A stretch of DNA of 64,000 bases from assembly GCF_018129405.1 (NCBI RefSeq), contig NZ_JAFCLP010000021.1, positions 86,556-150,555 of the forward strand, read 5' to 3'. The position numbers and the translations under genes were made by a program. The notes below the pieces were generated by a model that was not told the origin of the DNA, made no database searches, and saw nothing but the letters and a program-made list of their open reading frames with translations. The first letter of the stretch is position 1. The number at the start of each line of letters is the position of its first letter. Of the stretch, positions 10,001-18,079 are shown in pieces. Source of the DNA: Bradyrhizobium iriomotense (lineage in GTDB: Bacteria; Pseudomonadota; Alphaproteobacteria; Rhizobiales; Xanthobacteraceae).

Positions 10001-13000
10001 GGCGGCACGCTTCCCGGGCCTGTCGACCCGGCGGCTGGAGGTGGACCCGAAAGTGGCGCGGTTCGACATCACGCTCGAGCTGGTCGAGGCCGACGGGCGG
10101 TTCACCGGTTTCTTCGAATACGCCACCGACCTGTTCGACGCGGCAACGATCGAAGGCATGGCCGCGCAGTTCAAGACGTTGCTCAAGGCCGTCATCGCAG
10201 ATCCCGAACAGCGCATCTCGCGCCTGCCGCTGCTGACCGAGGCCGAACGCCGGCAGCTGCTGGCGAAAGGCCACGGCGTGCCGGCCAACTTCGCCACGCG
10301 CGGCAATCTGAGCGAACGCTTCGAGCGCCAAGCGAAGAAGACGCCGAACGCGATCGCGGTGTCGGACGGAAGCGCATCCCTGAGCTATCGCGAGCTGGCG
10401 CGCCGCAGCCAGGCGATCGCGCGCTGGCTCCTCCGCGAGGGCGTCGGGCCCGAGACGGTGGTCGCCTTGCTCGCCGGGCGCGGCCCCGATCTGCTCGCCG
10501 CCATGATCGCGGTGCAGCGCGTGGGCGCGGCCTTCCTGAACCTCGATCCAGACCAACCGACCGCGCGACTGGCGACCATCCTCGGATCGAGCTGCGCCCG
10601 CGTGCTGCTGACGGGGCGCGCCCAATCGGCGATGGTCGAAGCGCTGCTCGAACCCCTGGTCGAGCGCATCCAGGTGGCCGAACTCGAGGACACTATCGCG
10701 CCAGGGGTGACCAAGCCGGCCCGGGCCGCGCGGCGCGCAGCCTCGAGCCTTGCCTATCTCATCTATACGTCCGGCTCCTCCGGCGCGCCGAAGGGCGTCA
10801 TGATCGAGCAGCGCGGCCTGTCGAACCATCTGGCCTCGCTGATTGCCGAGCTGAAGCTGTCGCCGAAGGACGTGATCGCGCAGACCGCACCGCAGAGTTT
10901 TGTGATTTCGGTCTGGCAATTCCTTGCCGGGCCGATGGTCGGCGCGCGTGTCCATGTCTGCGGCACCGCGATCGTGCAGGACCCGATCCTGCTCGCGCGG
11001 GAGATCGAGCGCGAAGAGATCACGGTGCTGGAAATCGTGCCGTCGCTGCTGCGCGTGATCCTCGACCGCATGGACGAGGCGCAGGTCCAGCGTGCCTTTG
11101 CGAAATTGCGGCTCCTGATCTCGACCGGCGAGCCGCTGCCTGTCGATCTCTGCCGCGCCTGGTTCGCCCGCTGCCCGAAAGTGCCGCTGATCAATGCCTA
11201 TGGGGCGTCGGAATGTTCCGACGACGTGTCGCTGCATCGCCTGACCAAGGCGCCGGCGATCGCGACGGGCAACGTCCCGGTCGGCGCGCCGCTGCCGAAC
11301 ACCCAGCTCTACGTGCTCGACGCAAACCTGCAGCCGCAGCCGGTCGGCGTGACCGGCGAGCTCTGCATCGGCGGCGCCGGAATCGGCCGCTTCTATGTCA
11401 ACGATCCCGCGCAGAGCCGGCAGCGTTTCCTGCCCGATCCATTTTCGCGCCAGGCCGGCCGCCGGCTGTACCGCACCGGCGATCTCGCCCGCCGCCGCGC
11501 TGACGGCACGATCGAATGCCTCGGCCGCGCCGACCATCAGGTCAAGGTCCGCGGCTACCGCATCGAACTCAAGGAGATCGAGAACGCGCTTACCGACCAT
11601 CCGAGCGTGCGCACCGGCATCGTCGAACCGCGCCGCGAGGCCGGCGGCGACGTCAGGCTGATCGCCCATATCGTCGCCAGGCCCGGCAGCCGGGTCAGCG
11701 CCAGCGAACTGCGCGAATTTTTGAAGAGCCGGCTGCCCGGCCATGCCATCCCGTCCGCCTTTTTGTTCCTGGACCAGGTGCCGCTCAATGCCCACGGCAA
11801 GATCGATCGCTCCGCGCTGCTGGCGCCCGCACAACAGGATGCCTCCGAGCCGGATGCGGCCGTGCCGGCACGGCGTTTCACCGAAAAGGTGCTCTCCGAC
11901 ATCTGGATCGACCTGCTGAAGGTCGAGGGCATCGGAGTGACCGACAATTTCTTCGATCTCGGCGGCCATTCGCTGCTGGCCGGCCAGGCGATGGCGCGCG
12001 TCGCCCGTGCGCTCGGCGTGTCGCTGCCGATCAAGACCATTTTCGAGGCGCCGACGGTCGAAGAGCTTGCCCGTCGGGTCGACGAGGCCGTGGCGGCGAA
12101 ACCGCACAAGCCTGCCGCAAGCGTGTCGCGGCTGATCGCAAGCGGGCCGCCGACGCTCTCGGTCGCACAGGATCAGATGATTCGCATCGAGCAGAACCTG
12201 CCGCACCTGCCACTGTTCAACCTGCCCTTTGCCTTTCGCCTCCAAGGCCCGCTCGAACCGGCGATCCTCGCGCAAGCCTTCGGCGACATCGTGCGCCGCC
12301 ACGAATCGCTGCGGACCGGTTTCGGCTGGAACGGCGACGAGCCCGTCAGCCGCATCGCCACTCCCAGCGAGCTCGGGCCGGTGCTCACCGTCGAGGTGAT
12401 CGGCGACGGGCGGCCGCACAACAACAAGCGGCGCAAGGCGCTCGAACTCAGGAAGATCGATCTGCTGATCGAGCAGGAGACCTATACCCCGTTCGACATC
12501 GCGCGACCGCCGCTGCTGCGGGCGCGGCTGTTACGGCTCCATGCCGACGACCACGTGCTGCTGCTGACGCTGCATCATGCCATTGCCGACGGCTGGTCGA
12601 TCGGCGTGCTGTTCGAGGAATTGTCCAGCCGCTATGCGGCGCTGGCCGGGCGCCCCGCAGCACCGCTGCCCAAACCGCCGCCGGCCTTTGCCGAGGTCGC
12701 GCGCTGGCAGCGCTGGTGGTGCGGCACCGACGCCGCCCGCCGCCAGGCCGCCGACTGGACGGAGAATTTACGCGGTGCGGCTGCGATCTTCGAGGGCGAA
12801 GCGGCGCCCGGCGCGTCCACCGGGCACCATCCGCTCGGGCTCGAGCCCGACCTGATCGCGCGACTCACGGCGTTCGCCGGTCAGCACAACGGCACACTGT
12901 TCATGTGCCTGCTGACTGGCCTGAAGGTCCTGCTGCTGGCGCGGACCGGCCGCACCGACATCTCGGTCGCCACCGCCATGGCCAATCGCGCCCAGCCGGA

Positions 13001-13496
13001 CACCGACCGGATCGTCGGCCCGTTCGAGAACACGGTGATCGTCCGCACCACAATCACGCCGGATCTGTCGTTCGCGCAGGCCCTGAGCCGGGTGCGCCAG
13101 AGCGTGCTCGACGCGCATGCACGGCAGGAGCTGCCGTTCAACATGCTGGCCGACCATCTGGAGCGGGAGGGGATCGACCCGGCCGCGCTGCTCCAGGTCT
13201 ATTTCACGCTGCAGAATCCGCTGCGCCAGCCGCTCGACCTGCCGGAGATTGCGGTGCAATCGATCGGAAACGTCGCGCGCGAGGGCCAGCCGGTGCTGCC
13301 GATCGACCAGACCTGGCTGTCGCTGATGCTGAAGGAGCGTCCGACCGGAATCACCGGTTCATGCAATTACAAGCACGAACTGCTCGACGGCAGCACGGTC
13401 CGCACATGGATGGCGGATCTCGTCGCGCTGCTGGAGGCGGCCGTCGACCAACCCGGCACACCACTCGGCCAATTGCTCGCGCGCAAGGCGGCATGA
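7056..13496 (+). CDS. Nonribosomal peptide synthetase, acyl ligase-PCP-C-A-PCP-C
   Basis: The protein has about 2146 residues from ATG 7056; a TTG at 7023 is an alternative start. Domain 1 (about 30-540) is an acyl-CoA-ligase-like adenylation domain (LLTSGTAARPK, FRTGDLGYL, GRIKDVINRGGQKVSP) and probably loads a carboxylic acid. A carrier protein follows with LGADSL, Ser about 568. A condensation domain has HHLVTDG near 758. The second adenylation domain has YTSGSSGAPKG near 1237, LYRTGDLARR and GYRIELKEIE. A second carrier has LGGHSL, Ser about 1639. A final condensation domain has HHAIADG near 1840 and runs to the C-terminus. There is no thioesterase or reductase domain, so release may occur by the last C domain joining the chain to a free amine or alcohol. 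The product is unknown. A PPTase and a flavin monooxygenase lie downstream. Confidence 0.93.
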   Translation: MALSDIASGAGSVGANQETKSFSHIGGLLDFYARRIPAAPAILAPGRPALTYGALGERTHDLVRTLRGLGIAPADRIAVALPRGADSALALIAVASSCACIPVNPDLTADELQRYFSELKLTALVTRADMNSPSRDVAKTLGIAVIDFVPGPKDDLGGCMFIGPTVGPTSTSGASRGDDDAFILLTSGTAARPKMVPLTHRNVCLSAYNAGRVLALTSHDRLLNVLPLFHAHGLISGLLTALAAGSSVICTDGFDALSFFGWMRELQPTWYTAVPTIHRALLTAAEAGSDRIRASSLRVIRSASASLAPAILSGLEATFGVPVLETYGMTEAASQIAANPFELRKIGSVGRAAGPEIAIMDEAGRALASGEHGEIVLRGANMMRGYYNDEAATQAAFRNGWFRTGDLGYLDADGYLFIVGRIKDVINRGGQKVSPLEVEDVLLGHPAVLEAGVFAVPHPKLGENVAAVVVLRQNSEASSDQLRQFARKRLAAYKVPSLIRSVAALPKGASGKVKRNALAGLIAETADAGETRLPRNALETQLAAIWAGLLELPQVGIDQDVFALGADSLAVTQMRSRLRERFSVDFSFEDIFDCATVAALAARLETAATRREALPAWHQAAAATADAPLSFQQQRMYLLSRLDPTRYNYNVVEIAMLKGAVDVAALSASLTAICTRHEALRSVFIERQGEPAQRVLQSPPQFERIKLKPCAADKRAAIIRREALKLAQYKFDLAHEAPLKVTLLSFDKSSHALVVNVHHLVTDGWSQRLFWEELAAHYAAAQKKDVAALPSPTFQYRDFALWQQGWAQTPAAKEQLDYWRAQLDGVTTLPLRTDRPRPEVWSGHGARHYFEFSSTLSGDVRALSQAQGVTPFMTLLAAFQCLLFRHTSHEDVATGSLIANRNQIESERLIGLFANTLILRNDFGGDPSFGEMLRRVRQVTLDAYRNQDLAIEEVLRALQIARRTDGNPLFRIMFILQNASIEAARFPGLSTRRLEVDPKVARFDITLELVEADGRFTGFFEYATDLFDAATIEGMAAQFKTLLKAVIADPEQRISRLPLLTEAERRQLLAKGHGVPANFATRGNLSERFERQAKKTPNAIAVSDGSASLSYRELARRSQAIARWLLREGVGPETVVALLAGRGPDLLAAMIAVQRVGAAFLNLDPDQPTARLATILGSSCARVLLTGRAQSAMVEALLEPLVERIQVAELEDTIAPGVTKPARAARRAASSLAYLIYTSGSSGAPKGVMIEQRGLSNHLASLIAELKLSPKDVIAQTAPQSFVISVWQFLAGPMVGARVHVCGTAIVQDPILLAREIEREEITVLEIVPSLLRVILDRMDEAQVQRAFAKLRLLISTGEPLPVDLCRAWFARCPKVPLINAYGASECSDDVSLHRLTKAPAIATGNVPVGAPLPNTQLYVLDANLQPQPVGVTGELCIGGAGIGRFYVNDPAQSRQRFLPDPFSRQAGRRLYRTGDLARRRADGTIECLGRADHQVKVRGYRIELKEIENALTDHPSVRTGIVEPRREAGGDVRLIAHIVARPGSRVSASELREFLKSRLPGHAIPSAFLFLDQVPLNAHGKIDRSALLAPAQQDASEPDAAVPARRFTEKVLSDIWIDLLKVEGIGVTDNFFDLGGHSLLAGQAMARVARALGVSLPIKTIFEAPTVEELARRVDEAVAAKPHKPAASVSRLIASGPPTLSVAQDQMIRIEQNLPHLPLFNLPFAFRLQGPLEPAILAQAFGDIVRRHESLRTGFGWNGDEPVSRIATPSELGPVLTVEVIGDGRPHNNKRRKALELRKIDLLIEQETYTPFDIARPPLLRARLLRLHADDHVLLLTLHHAIADGWSIGVLFEELSSRYAALAGRPAAPLPKPPPAFAEVARWQRWWCGTDAARRQAADWTENLRGAAAIFEGEAAPGASTGHHPLGLEPDLIARLTAFAGQHNGTLFMCLLTGLKVLLLARTGRTDISVATAMANRAQPDTDRIVGPFENTVIVRTTITPDLSFAQALSRVRQSVLDAHARQELPFNMLADHLEREGIDPAALLQVYFTLQNPLRQPLDLPEIAVQSIGNVAREGQPVLPIDQTWLSLMLKERPTGITGSCNYKHELLDGSTVRTWMADLVALLEAAVDQPGTPLGQLLARKAA

Positions 13497-13638
13497 CCGG
13501 CCGTACACGAGGGCGAATACAGGTTCACTCGTCAAAGCTGTGCATGATCAAGTTGCATCTTGATTATTTGGCGCCACCGCGCAAGATTATTCCCGCCTTT
13601 TTGATTTGGACGATTATTTTCAACCGGGGGAGTGCGTT

Positions 13639-13806
13639 ATGGGTTTCATCAAATTTACCAAGGGCACCTCGTTGAGCGACAAGGACCGCAAGGCCCTGCA
13701 GAAGCTGCTGACCGACGAGAAGAAGAAGCTCCAGGCCGCGCTGAAGGACGTCGACGCCAGCCTTTCGATGCTGGGCGGGGCGAAGAAGGCCAAGAAGAAA
13801 AAGTAA
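13639..13806 (+). CDS. Lys-rich 55-residue protein of unknown function
   Basis: The ATG at 13639 is preceded by a clear ribosome binding site, GGGGGAG, six bases upstream. The protein is a charged helix (SLSDKDRKALQKLLTDEKKKLQ) ending in a basic tail, KKAKKKK. No enzyme motif is visible. It lies between the NRPS and the PPTase gene on the same strand; the spacing (142 and 249 bp) makes a shared transcript possible but not certain. I do not recognise the family. Confidence 0.7.
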   Translation: MGFIKFTKGTSLSDKDRKALQKLLTDEKKKLQAALKDVDASLSMLGGAKKAKKKK

Positions 13807-14055
13807 GACTAGTCGGCAGGGACGCCGCACCGAATCTTCAGGCTTCTTTTTTCGGCCTCCGGTTTTCTAAAATTGGGCCGCTCGCTCGTCGAGTTGGGGT
13901 CTCGCACAAGCTTGCGCCTGTAAACCGGCCTGCAAATCGACAAGAATTTGCCTGGGTAGACCGTTAAGACCGGTCCGCTTGGTTGATTCTTGCTCAGTTG
14001 TTTCTTCCGTCAGAGCCGGGGATTTGGCCTCTGCCTGACGCCAAAGGCCCAATTG

Positions 14056-14787
14056 ATGGCAGACGACAGAATTGAACTGTTTGTCGGACTGATCGCGACA
14101 ATTGACGCGCCGGGCGCAGCCGATGCGTGCCGACGGCTGCTCTCGGTCGACGAACGGATCCGCGCCGACCGCTTCAAGTTCGAGCGGCATCGGCGGCAAT
14201 ATATTTTCGCGCACGCCATGCTGCGCCTGGCGCTGTCCCAGGTCGCGCCTGACGTCGCGCCCACCGACTGGTCGTTTGGGGCCGGCCGCTATGGGCGTCC
14301 GTTCGTCGCATCGCCCAAAACCTCGACCGCGCTGCATTTCAGCCTGTCGCACGCCGACGGCTGCGTCGCCTGCGTCATATCCGGCCATGAGGCTGTCGGC
14401 GTCGACGTCGAAACCGTGTCACGGCGTGTCGCCCCGCTTTCCACCGCGAATCGCTTCTTTGCGCCGGAGGAGGTCGAGACGCTGCGCAGGCTGCCGGAGC
14501 CGGCGGCGATCGAGCGCTTCTTCGACTATTGGACGCTCAAGGAGGCCTATCTGAAGGCCAGAGGTTTCGGGCTCAACCTGCCGCTCGACGCCTTCGCGAT
14601 GCAGGTGTCGCGCGAGGCCATCGAGATCAGCTTCAAGCCTGATATCGCCGACGATCCCTCGGGATGGCGCTTCTCGCTGTGCTCGCCCTCCCCCTCGCAT
14701 CGCCTCGCGATCGCCGACGGCTCCCGGGCGGACGGCGGCCTTCCCATCAGCCGCAATGCCTGGCCGCTCCAGGAAGCGGCTGAATGA
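14056..14787 (+). CDS. 4'-phosphopantetheinyl transferase, Sfp type
   Basis: From ATG 14056 the protein is 243 residues, the usual size for Sfp-type enzymes; an upstream TTG (13990) would add 22 poorly compositional residues and is less likely. The signature residues are present: GVDVE (Mg2+-binding Asp) and WTLKEAYLKARG (Glu and Lys). It transfers phosphopantetheine from CoA to carrier-protein serines, here most plausibly the two carriers of the neighbouring NRPS. Its TGA overlaps the ATG of the monooxygenase gene by four bases, which marks an operon. Confidence 0.92.
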   Translation: MADDRIELFVGLIATIDAPGAADACRRLLSVDERIRADRFKFERHRRQYIFAHAMLRLALSQVAPDVAPTDWSFGAGRYGRPFVASPKTSTALHFSLSHADGCVACVISGHEAVGVDVETVSRRVAPLSTANRFFAPEEVETLRRLPEPAAIERFFDYWTLKEAYLKARGFGLNLPLDAFAMQVSREAIEISFKPDIADDPSGWRFSLCSPSPSHRLAIADGSRADGGLPISRNAWPLQEAAE

Positions 14788-15764
14788 CGACCTCGCGGCT
14801 GCGCGTCTTTCCCGCGATCTCGCGCAACCGCGATCCCAAGCAGTATGTCGGTGAGCTGATGCGGGTGGCAGAGTTCGCCGACCGCAACGGCTTCGAAGGG
14901 ATTTTGCTGTTCGAAGGCAACGACGTGTTCGTCGAGCCCTGGGCCATGGCCCAGCACATCATGGCGGAGACGACCCGAAGCTCGCCGCTGATCGCGGTCA
15001 ATCCGGTCTACATGCACCCGTTCACGGCGGCGAAATTCGTCTCGTCGCTGGCGCAGCTCTACGGCCGCAAGGTCTATCTCAACATGATCACGGGGACCGC
15101 GGTCAGCGACTTGCAGGGCCTCGGCGACGAGCAGACCCATGCCGACCGCTATGTCAGGCTCGGGGAGTTCGTCGCGCTGATGCGCCAGTTGCTCTCGAGC
15201 CCGCGGCCGGTGACTGTCGAGGGCCGGTTCTACCGCGCGAGTCATCTGCAGCTTCGTCCGCGCCTGCCGGCGGAGCTGATGCCGGAATTTTTGATCGCCG
15301 GCCAGTCCCAGGCGGCGCAGCGCGTGGCGAAAGAGACCGGCTGCATCAAGATGCAGATGCTGCCGCCCGATCTCGATCGCGGGCTCGACGCGCCAGGCAT
15401 GAACTTCGGCATCTTCGCCCGCGAGAGCCGCGAGGAAGCGCGGCAAGCGGCGAAGGCACGCTTCCGCGACAACCCCGACGATCGCGAGCTGCTCGCGCTC
15501 ACCGTGGAGAACAGCGACTCCGTGTGGAAGCGACGGCTGTATGAGGGGCAGAGCGGCGAACTTCAGCCCAACGGCTACTGGCTGCTGCCGTTCCTGACCT
15601 TCCAGGCGGACTGCCCCTATCTCGTCGGCAGCTACGACGAGATCGGCGCAAAGCTGAGGGCGTTTGCGGCGAAGGGCCTGACCACGATCATGCTCGACAT
15701 GGTCGCGGACGAGGCCGAGATGCAGCACGTCTGCAAGGCGCTGGCGGCAAGCGGGATGTTTTGA
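14784..15764 (+). CDS. Luciferase-like FMN-dependent monooxygenase, SsuD-type
   Basis: The 326-residue protein belongs to the bacterial-luciferase-like superfamily: RVAEFADRNGFEGILLFEGND near the start, AVNPVYMHPFTAAKFVSSL, NMITGTAVSDLQGLGDEQTH and ADRYVRLGEFV are typical of the alkanesulfonate monooxygenase branch (fragments quoted as landmarks only). Such enzymes use reduced flavin and oxygen to oxidise a substrate, for example sulfonates, amines or long-chain compounds. The ATGA overlap with the PPTase gene suggests it tailors the NRPS product or its precursor, rather than taking part in sulfur scavenging; no ssu transporter genes are nearby. This functional link is inference. Confidence 0.85.
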   Translation: MTTSRLRVFPAISRNRDPKQYVGELMRVAEFADRNGFEGILLFEGNDVFVEPWAMAQHIMAETTRSSPLIAVNPVYMHPFTAAKFVSSLAQLYGRKVYLNMITGTAVSDLQGLGDEQTHADRYVRLGEFVALMRQLLSSPRPVTVEGRFYRASHLQLRPRLPAELMPEFLIAGQSQAAQRVAKETGCIKMQMLPPDLDRGLDAPGMNFGIFARESREEARQAAKARFRDNPDDRELLALTVENSDSVWKRRLYEGQSGELQPNGYWLLPFLTFQADCPYLVGSYDEIGAKLRAFAAKGLTTIMLDMVADEAEMQHVCKALAASGMF

Positions 15765-15831
15765 AGTCTGCCTCTTCTCCCTCGCCCCGCTTGCGGGGCC
15801 GCGACGAGCTTCGCTCGCGCTGAGAGGGTCG

Positions 15832-15893
15832 GGGTGAGGGGGACTCTCCGCGAGGACGGTGACAGTTGGACTCGTGGAGAGTCCCCCTCACCC
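15832..15893. repeat. Palindromic intergenic repeat, 23-bp arms
   Basis: The arms at 15832-15854 and 15871-15893 are inverted copies differing at one base (core GGTGAGGGGGACTCTCC). The surrounding 15770-15960 also holds smaller GC-rich hairpins and a GAATTTGC/GCAAATTC pair. This is a REP-like element located between convergent genes, where it could act as a bidirectional transcription stop. Confidence 0.8.
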
Positions 15894-15974
15894 GGAATTT
15901 GCTCACGCAAATTCCGGCCTCTCCCCGCAGGCGGGGAGAGGCGAAGCGTCAGCGTAAAGCGAGAGAGGCGAAGC

Positions 15975-17000
15975 TCACCTCGCCTCTTCGAACCCGGCCA
16001 GCACCGAGGTCAAATTCGCGCCTAAAATATCCGAGAGATAGCCGCCCTCCTGCACGAACACGGTCGGCAGGCCCATCTTCGCGATGGCCTGGCCGATGCG
16101 GCGGAAGCCGGGCGTGGTAACGGCAAGGCCCTTCAGCGGATCGTGTTCGGAGGCGTCTAAGCCGAGCGCGATGACGAGGGCACCGGGCGCAAAGGACTCG
16201 ATCGCCTTGCGCGCGACCTCCATCGCCTGCATGTAGCCGTCGTCACCGGTGCCGATGGCGAGGGGAATGTTGAGGTTGGTGCCGAGGCCCGGGCCTTCGC
16301 CGCGCTCATGCGCATAGCCCCACACATAAGGATAGTACGCGACGGGATCGGCATGGATCGAGATCGTGTAGACGTCCGGCCGCGCGTAGAAGATGCCCTG
16401 CGTGCCGTTGCCGTGATGGACGTCGACGTCGAGGATCACGACGCGCTCGTGCTTGAGCCGCAGGTGCGCCGCCGCGATCGCGCTGTTGTTGAGGAAGCAG
16501 AAGCCGCCGGCCATGTCGCGATAGGCGTGATGACCGGGTGGACGACAGAGCGCATAGGTCGCATCCTCGCCATCCATCACCATTTGCGCCGCCGTGACCG
16601 CAACGTCCGTTGCAGCGCAGGCCGCGGCCCAGGTGCCCGGGCCGATCGGCGCCGCGGTGTCGGCGGTGTGCCAGCCGAGCTTGCCGACGATGTGGGTCGG
16701 ATAGGTCGCGGCGTGGCGCACGGGATGGATGTTGCCGATCATCTCCGGGCCGGAGTCGCCAAGCGCGGTCCAGGCGTCCCAGGCTTCGCTCAGGAACGAC
16801 AAATATTCCGGACTGTGAATGCGTGCGCGCGGCCCCTGCCCGAACTTGGTCGGCTCGACCAGTTGATGCTTGCCGTCCTTCAGGCCCTTGAGCAGGCGAT
16901 CGGCGCGCTCGGGCTGCTCGGTGGTGCGCTTGACGACACCGCGGACCAGGAAGAATTGCGGATCGTGGCTGCGGTGCAGTTCGGTATGGACGGCTTTCAC
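15975..17000 (-). CDS. Acetylpolyamine amidohydrolase / class II histone deacetylase-like
   Basis: The 341-residue protein carries the zinc deacetylase motifs: RPPGHHA (paired His, about residue 150-157), FCFLNNSAIAA, DVDVHHGNGTQ (Zn-binding Asp and His, about 187-197), GLDASEHDPL (Zn-binding Asp) and VQEGGY. These motifs place it with bacterial acetylpolyamine amidohydrolases and HDAC-like proteins, which hydrolyse N-acetyl groups from polyamines or lysine. No signal peptide is present. The polyamine-type genes further along (23761-31523) make an acetylpolyamine substrate reasonable, but this is inferred. Confidence 0.9.
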   Translation of the reverse strand: MKAVHTELHRSHDPQFFLVRGVVKRTTEQPERADRLLKGLKDGKHQLVEPTKFGQGPRARIHSPEYLSFLSEAWDAWTALGDSGPEMIGNIHPVRHAATYPTHIVGKLGWHTADTAAPIGPGTWAAACAATDVAVTAAQMVMDGEDATYALCRPPGHHAYRDMAGGFCFLNNSAIAAAHLRLKHERVVILDVDVHHGNGTQGIFYARPDVYTISIHADPVAYYPYVWGYAHERGEGPGLGTNLNIPLAIGTGDDGYMQAMEVARKAIESFAPGALVIALGLDASEHDPLKGLAVTTPGFRRIGQAIAKMGLPTVFVQEGGYLSDILGANLTSVLAGFEEAR

Positions 17001-17140
17001 TCAAACACTCCGTGGTCGCGTGCTCTTGGGGGATGCCACAGATGTCTTGATGCCTGCGACGGCCAGATGCAAGCAAGAAGAATGCCGTCCTCGCGCCACT
17101 GTTCTGCACGGGAAGCAGACCGCCTTTAAGCGGCTCGGGC

Positions 17141-18079
17141 TCAGCAGCGGCCGCGCTGGAGGCAGTGCTCGCGGCCCTGCTGGTCGGTGCGGAAGGCCTC
17201 GATGAAGCCGCCCTGGCGCTGGGTGACGAAGACGGTCTTGCCGTCGCTGCCGCCGAAGGCAAGGTTGGTCGGCTCCTTGGCCCTCAGCGGGATCTCGCGC
17301 TCGACCGCGCCGGTCGGCCTCATCAGCGCGATCGTGCCCTTGAGAATGCGCGCGACGTAGAGCCGGCCGGCAACGTCCGTGCGCAGGCCGTCGATGGTGT
17401 CGGGCTGAAACGCCTTGACCAGTCTTGCCGCGGTGAGCTCGTTGCCGCTGATCGCATAGGACCAGATCTGGCCGCTGCTGGATTCGCCGACATAGAGCGT
17501 CTTGCCGTCAGGACCGAGATCGATGCCGTTGGTGGTGCCCATCGCGCGCGGCGCCGACATCACCTGCCCCTGCACCGATCCATCGGCAGCCTTGGCAATG
17601 CGCCAGATGTGGCCTTCCCTGCCCTTCCAATTCGGATCGCTCGCATAGATCGTACCGTCGCGCGCGACGGTAATGTCGTTTGGCTGGTTCATCTCGTCGG
17701 AGTGAAACCAGACCACGGGCTCGGTCGCGCCCTTCGCTATCGCGAAGATGTTGTGCTTCTTGTAGTCGGCGATGAACATGGTGCCGCTGCGATCGAAACG
17801 GATCGCGTTGCCGACGCTGCCTTCGGGCAGTGTCGTGAACAGCTCCGAGGCGGCGCCGCCCGCGGGCAATTTGCCGATGGTGCCGGGCTTGCCGAGATTG
17901 ACGACGAACAGGTTGCCGTCGAGATCGGCGGCGGGTCCTTCGATGCCGAAGGTGTATTCGCTGGCGGGCGTCACCTGCACGCTGTCGAACAGTTTTGTTT
18001 CGGCAGCGGCAGGCGGCGTCGCGACGAGCAAGATGCTACTGCACAGGCACCAGAAATTCCTGCCGGATGTAATAGCCAT
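17141..18079 (-). CDS. Periplasmic SMP-30/gluconolactonase-like beta-propeller protein
   Basis: The 312-residue protein begins with a signal peptide of about 26 residues ending in PPAAAE. Repeated GPAADLDGNLFVV, RDGTIYASD and GIDLGPDGKTLYVGE segments are the blades of an SMP-30/NHL propeller. Members hydrolyse sugar lactones or related esters. The start lies 44 bp inside the 3' end of the upstream dehydrogenase gene, so the two are translated from one message; a dehydrogenase that makes a lactone and a lactonase would be a logical pair. The C-terminus is Cys-containing (CLQRGRC), which is unusual. Confidence 0.8.
   Translation of the reverse strand: MAITSGRNFWCLCSSILLVATPPAAAETKLFDSVQVTPASEYTFGIEGPAADLDGNLFVVNLGKPGTIGKLPAGGAASELFTTLPEGSVGNAIRFDRSGTMFIADYKKHNIFAIAKGATEPVVWFHSDEMNQPNDITVARDGTIYASDPNWKGREGHIWRIAKAADGSVQGQVMSAPRAMGTTNGIDLGPDGKTLYVGESSSGQIWSYAISGNELTAARLVKAFQPDTIDGLRTDVAGRLYVARILKGTIALMRPTGAVEREIPLRAKEPTNLAFGGSDGKTVFVTQRQGGFIEAFRTDQQGREHCLQRGRC

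Noticed and set aside
8055-12419. 1454-codon open frame antisense to the NRPS gene
   Set aside because: It is a mirror of a high-GC gene. Its composition is rich in Arg, Asp, Gln and His with no recognisable domain, while the plus-strand frame has complete NRPS motifs.
11516-13675. 719-codon plus-strand frame overlapping the NRPS 3' half
   Set aside because: An Arg/Pro/Ala-rich frame in another phase of the NRPS coding sequence; no motif and no ribosome binding site.
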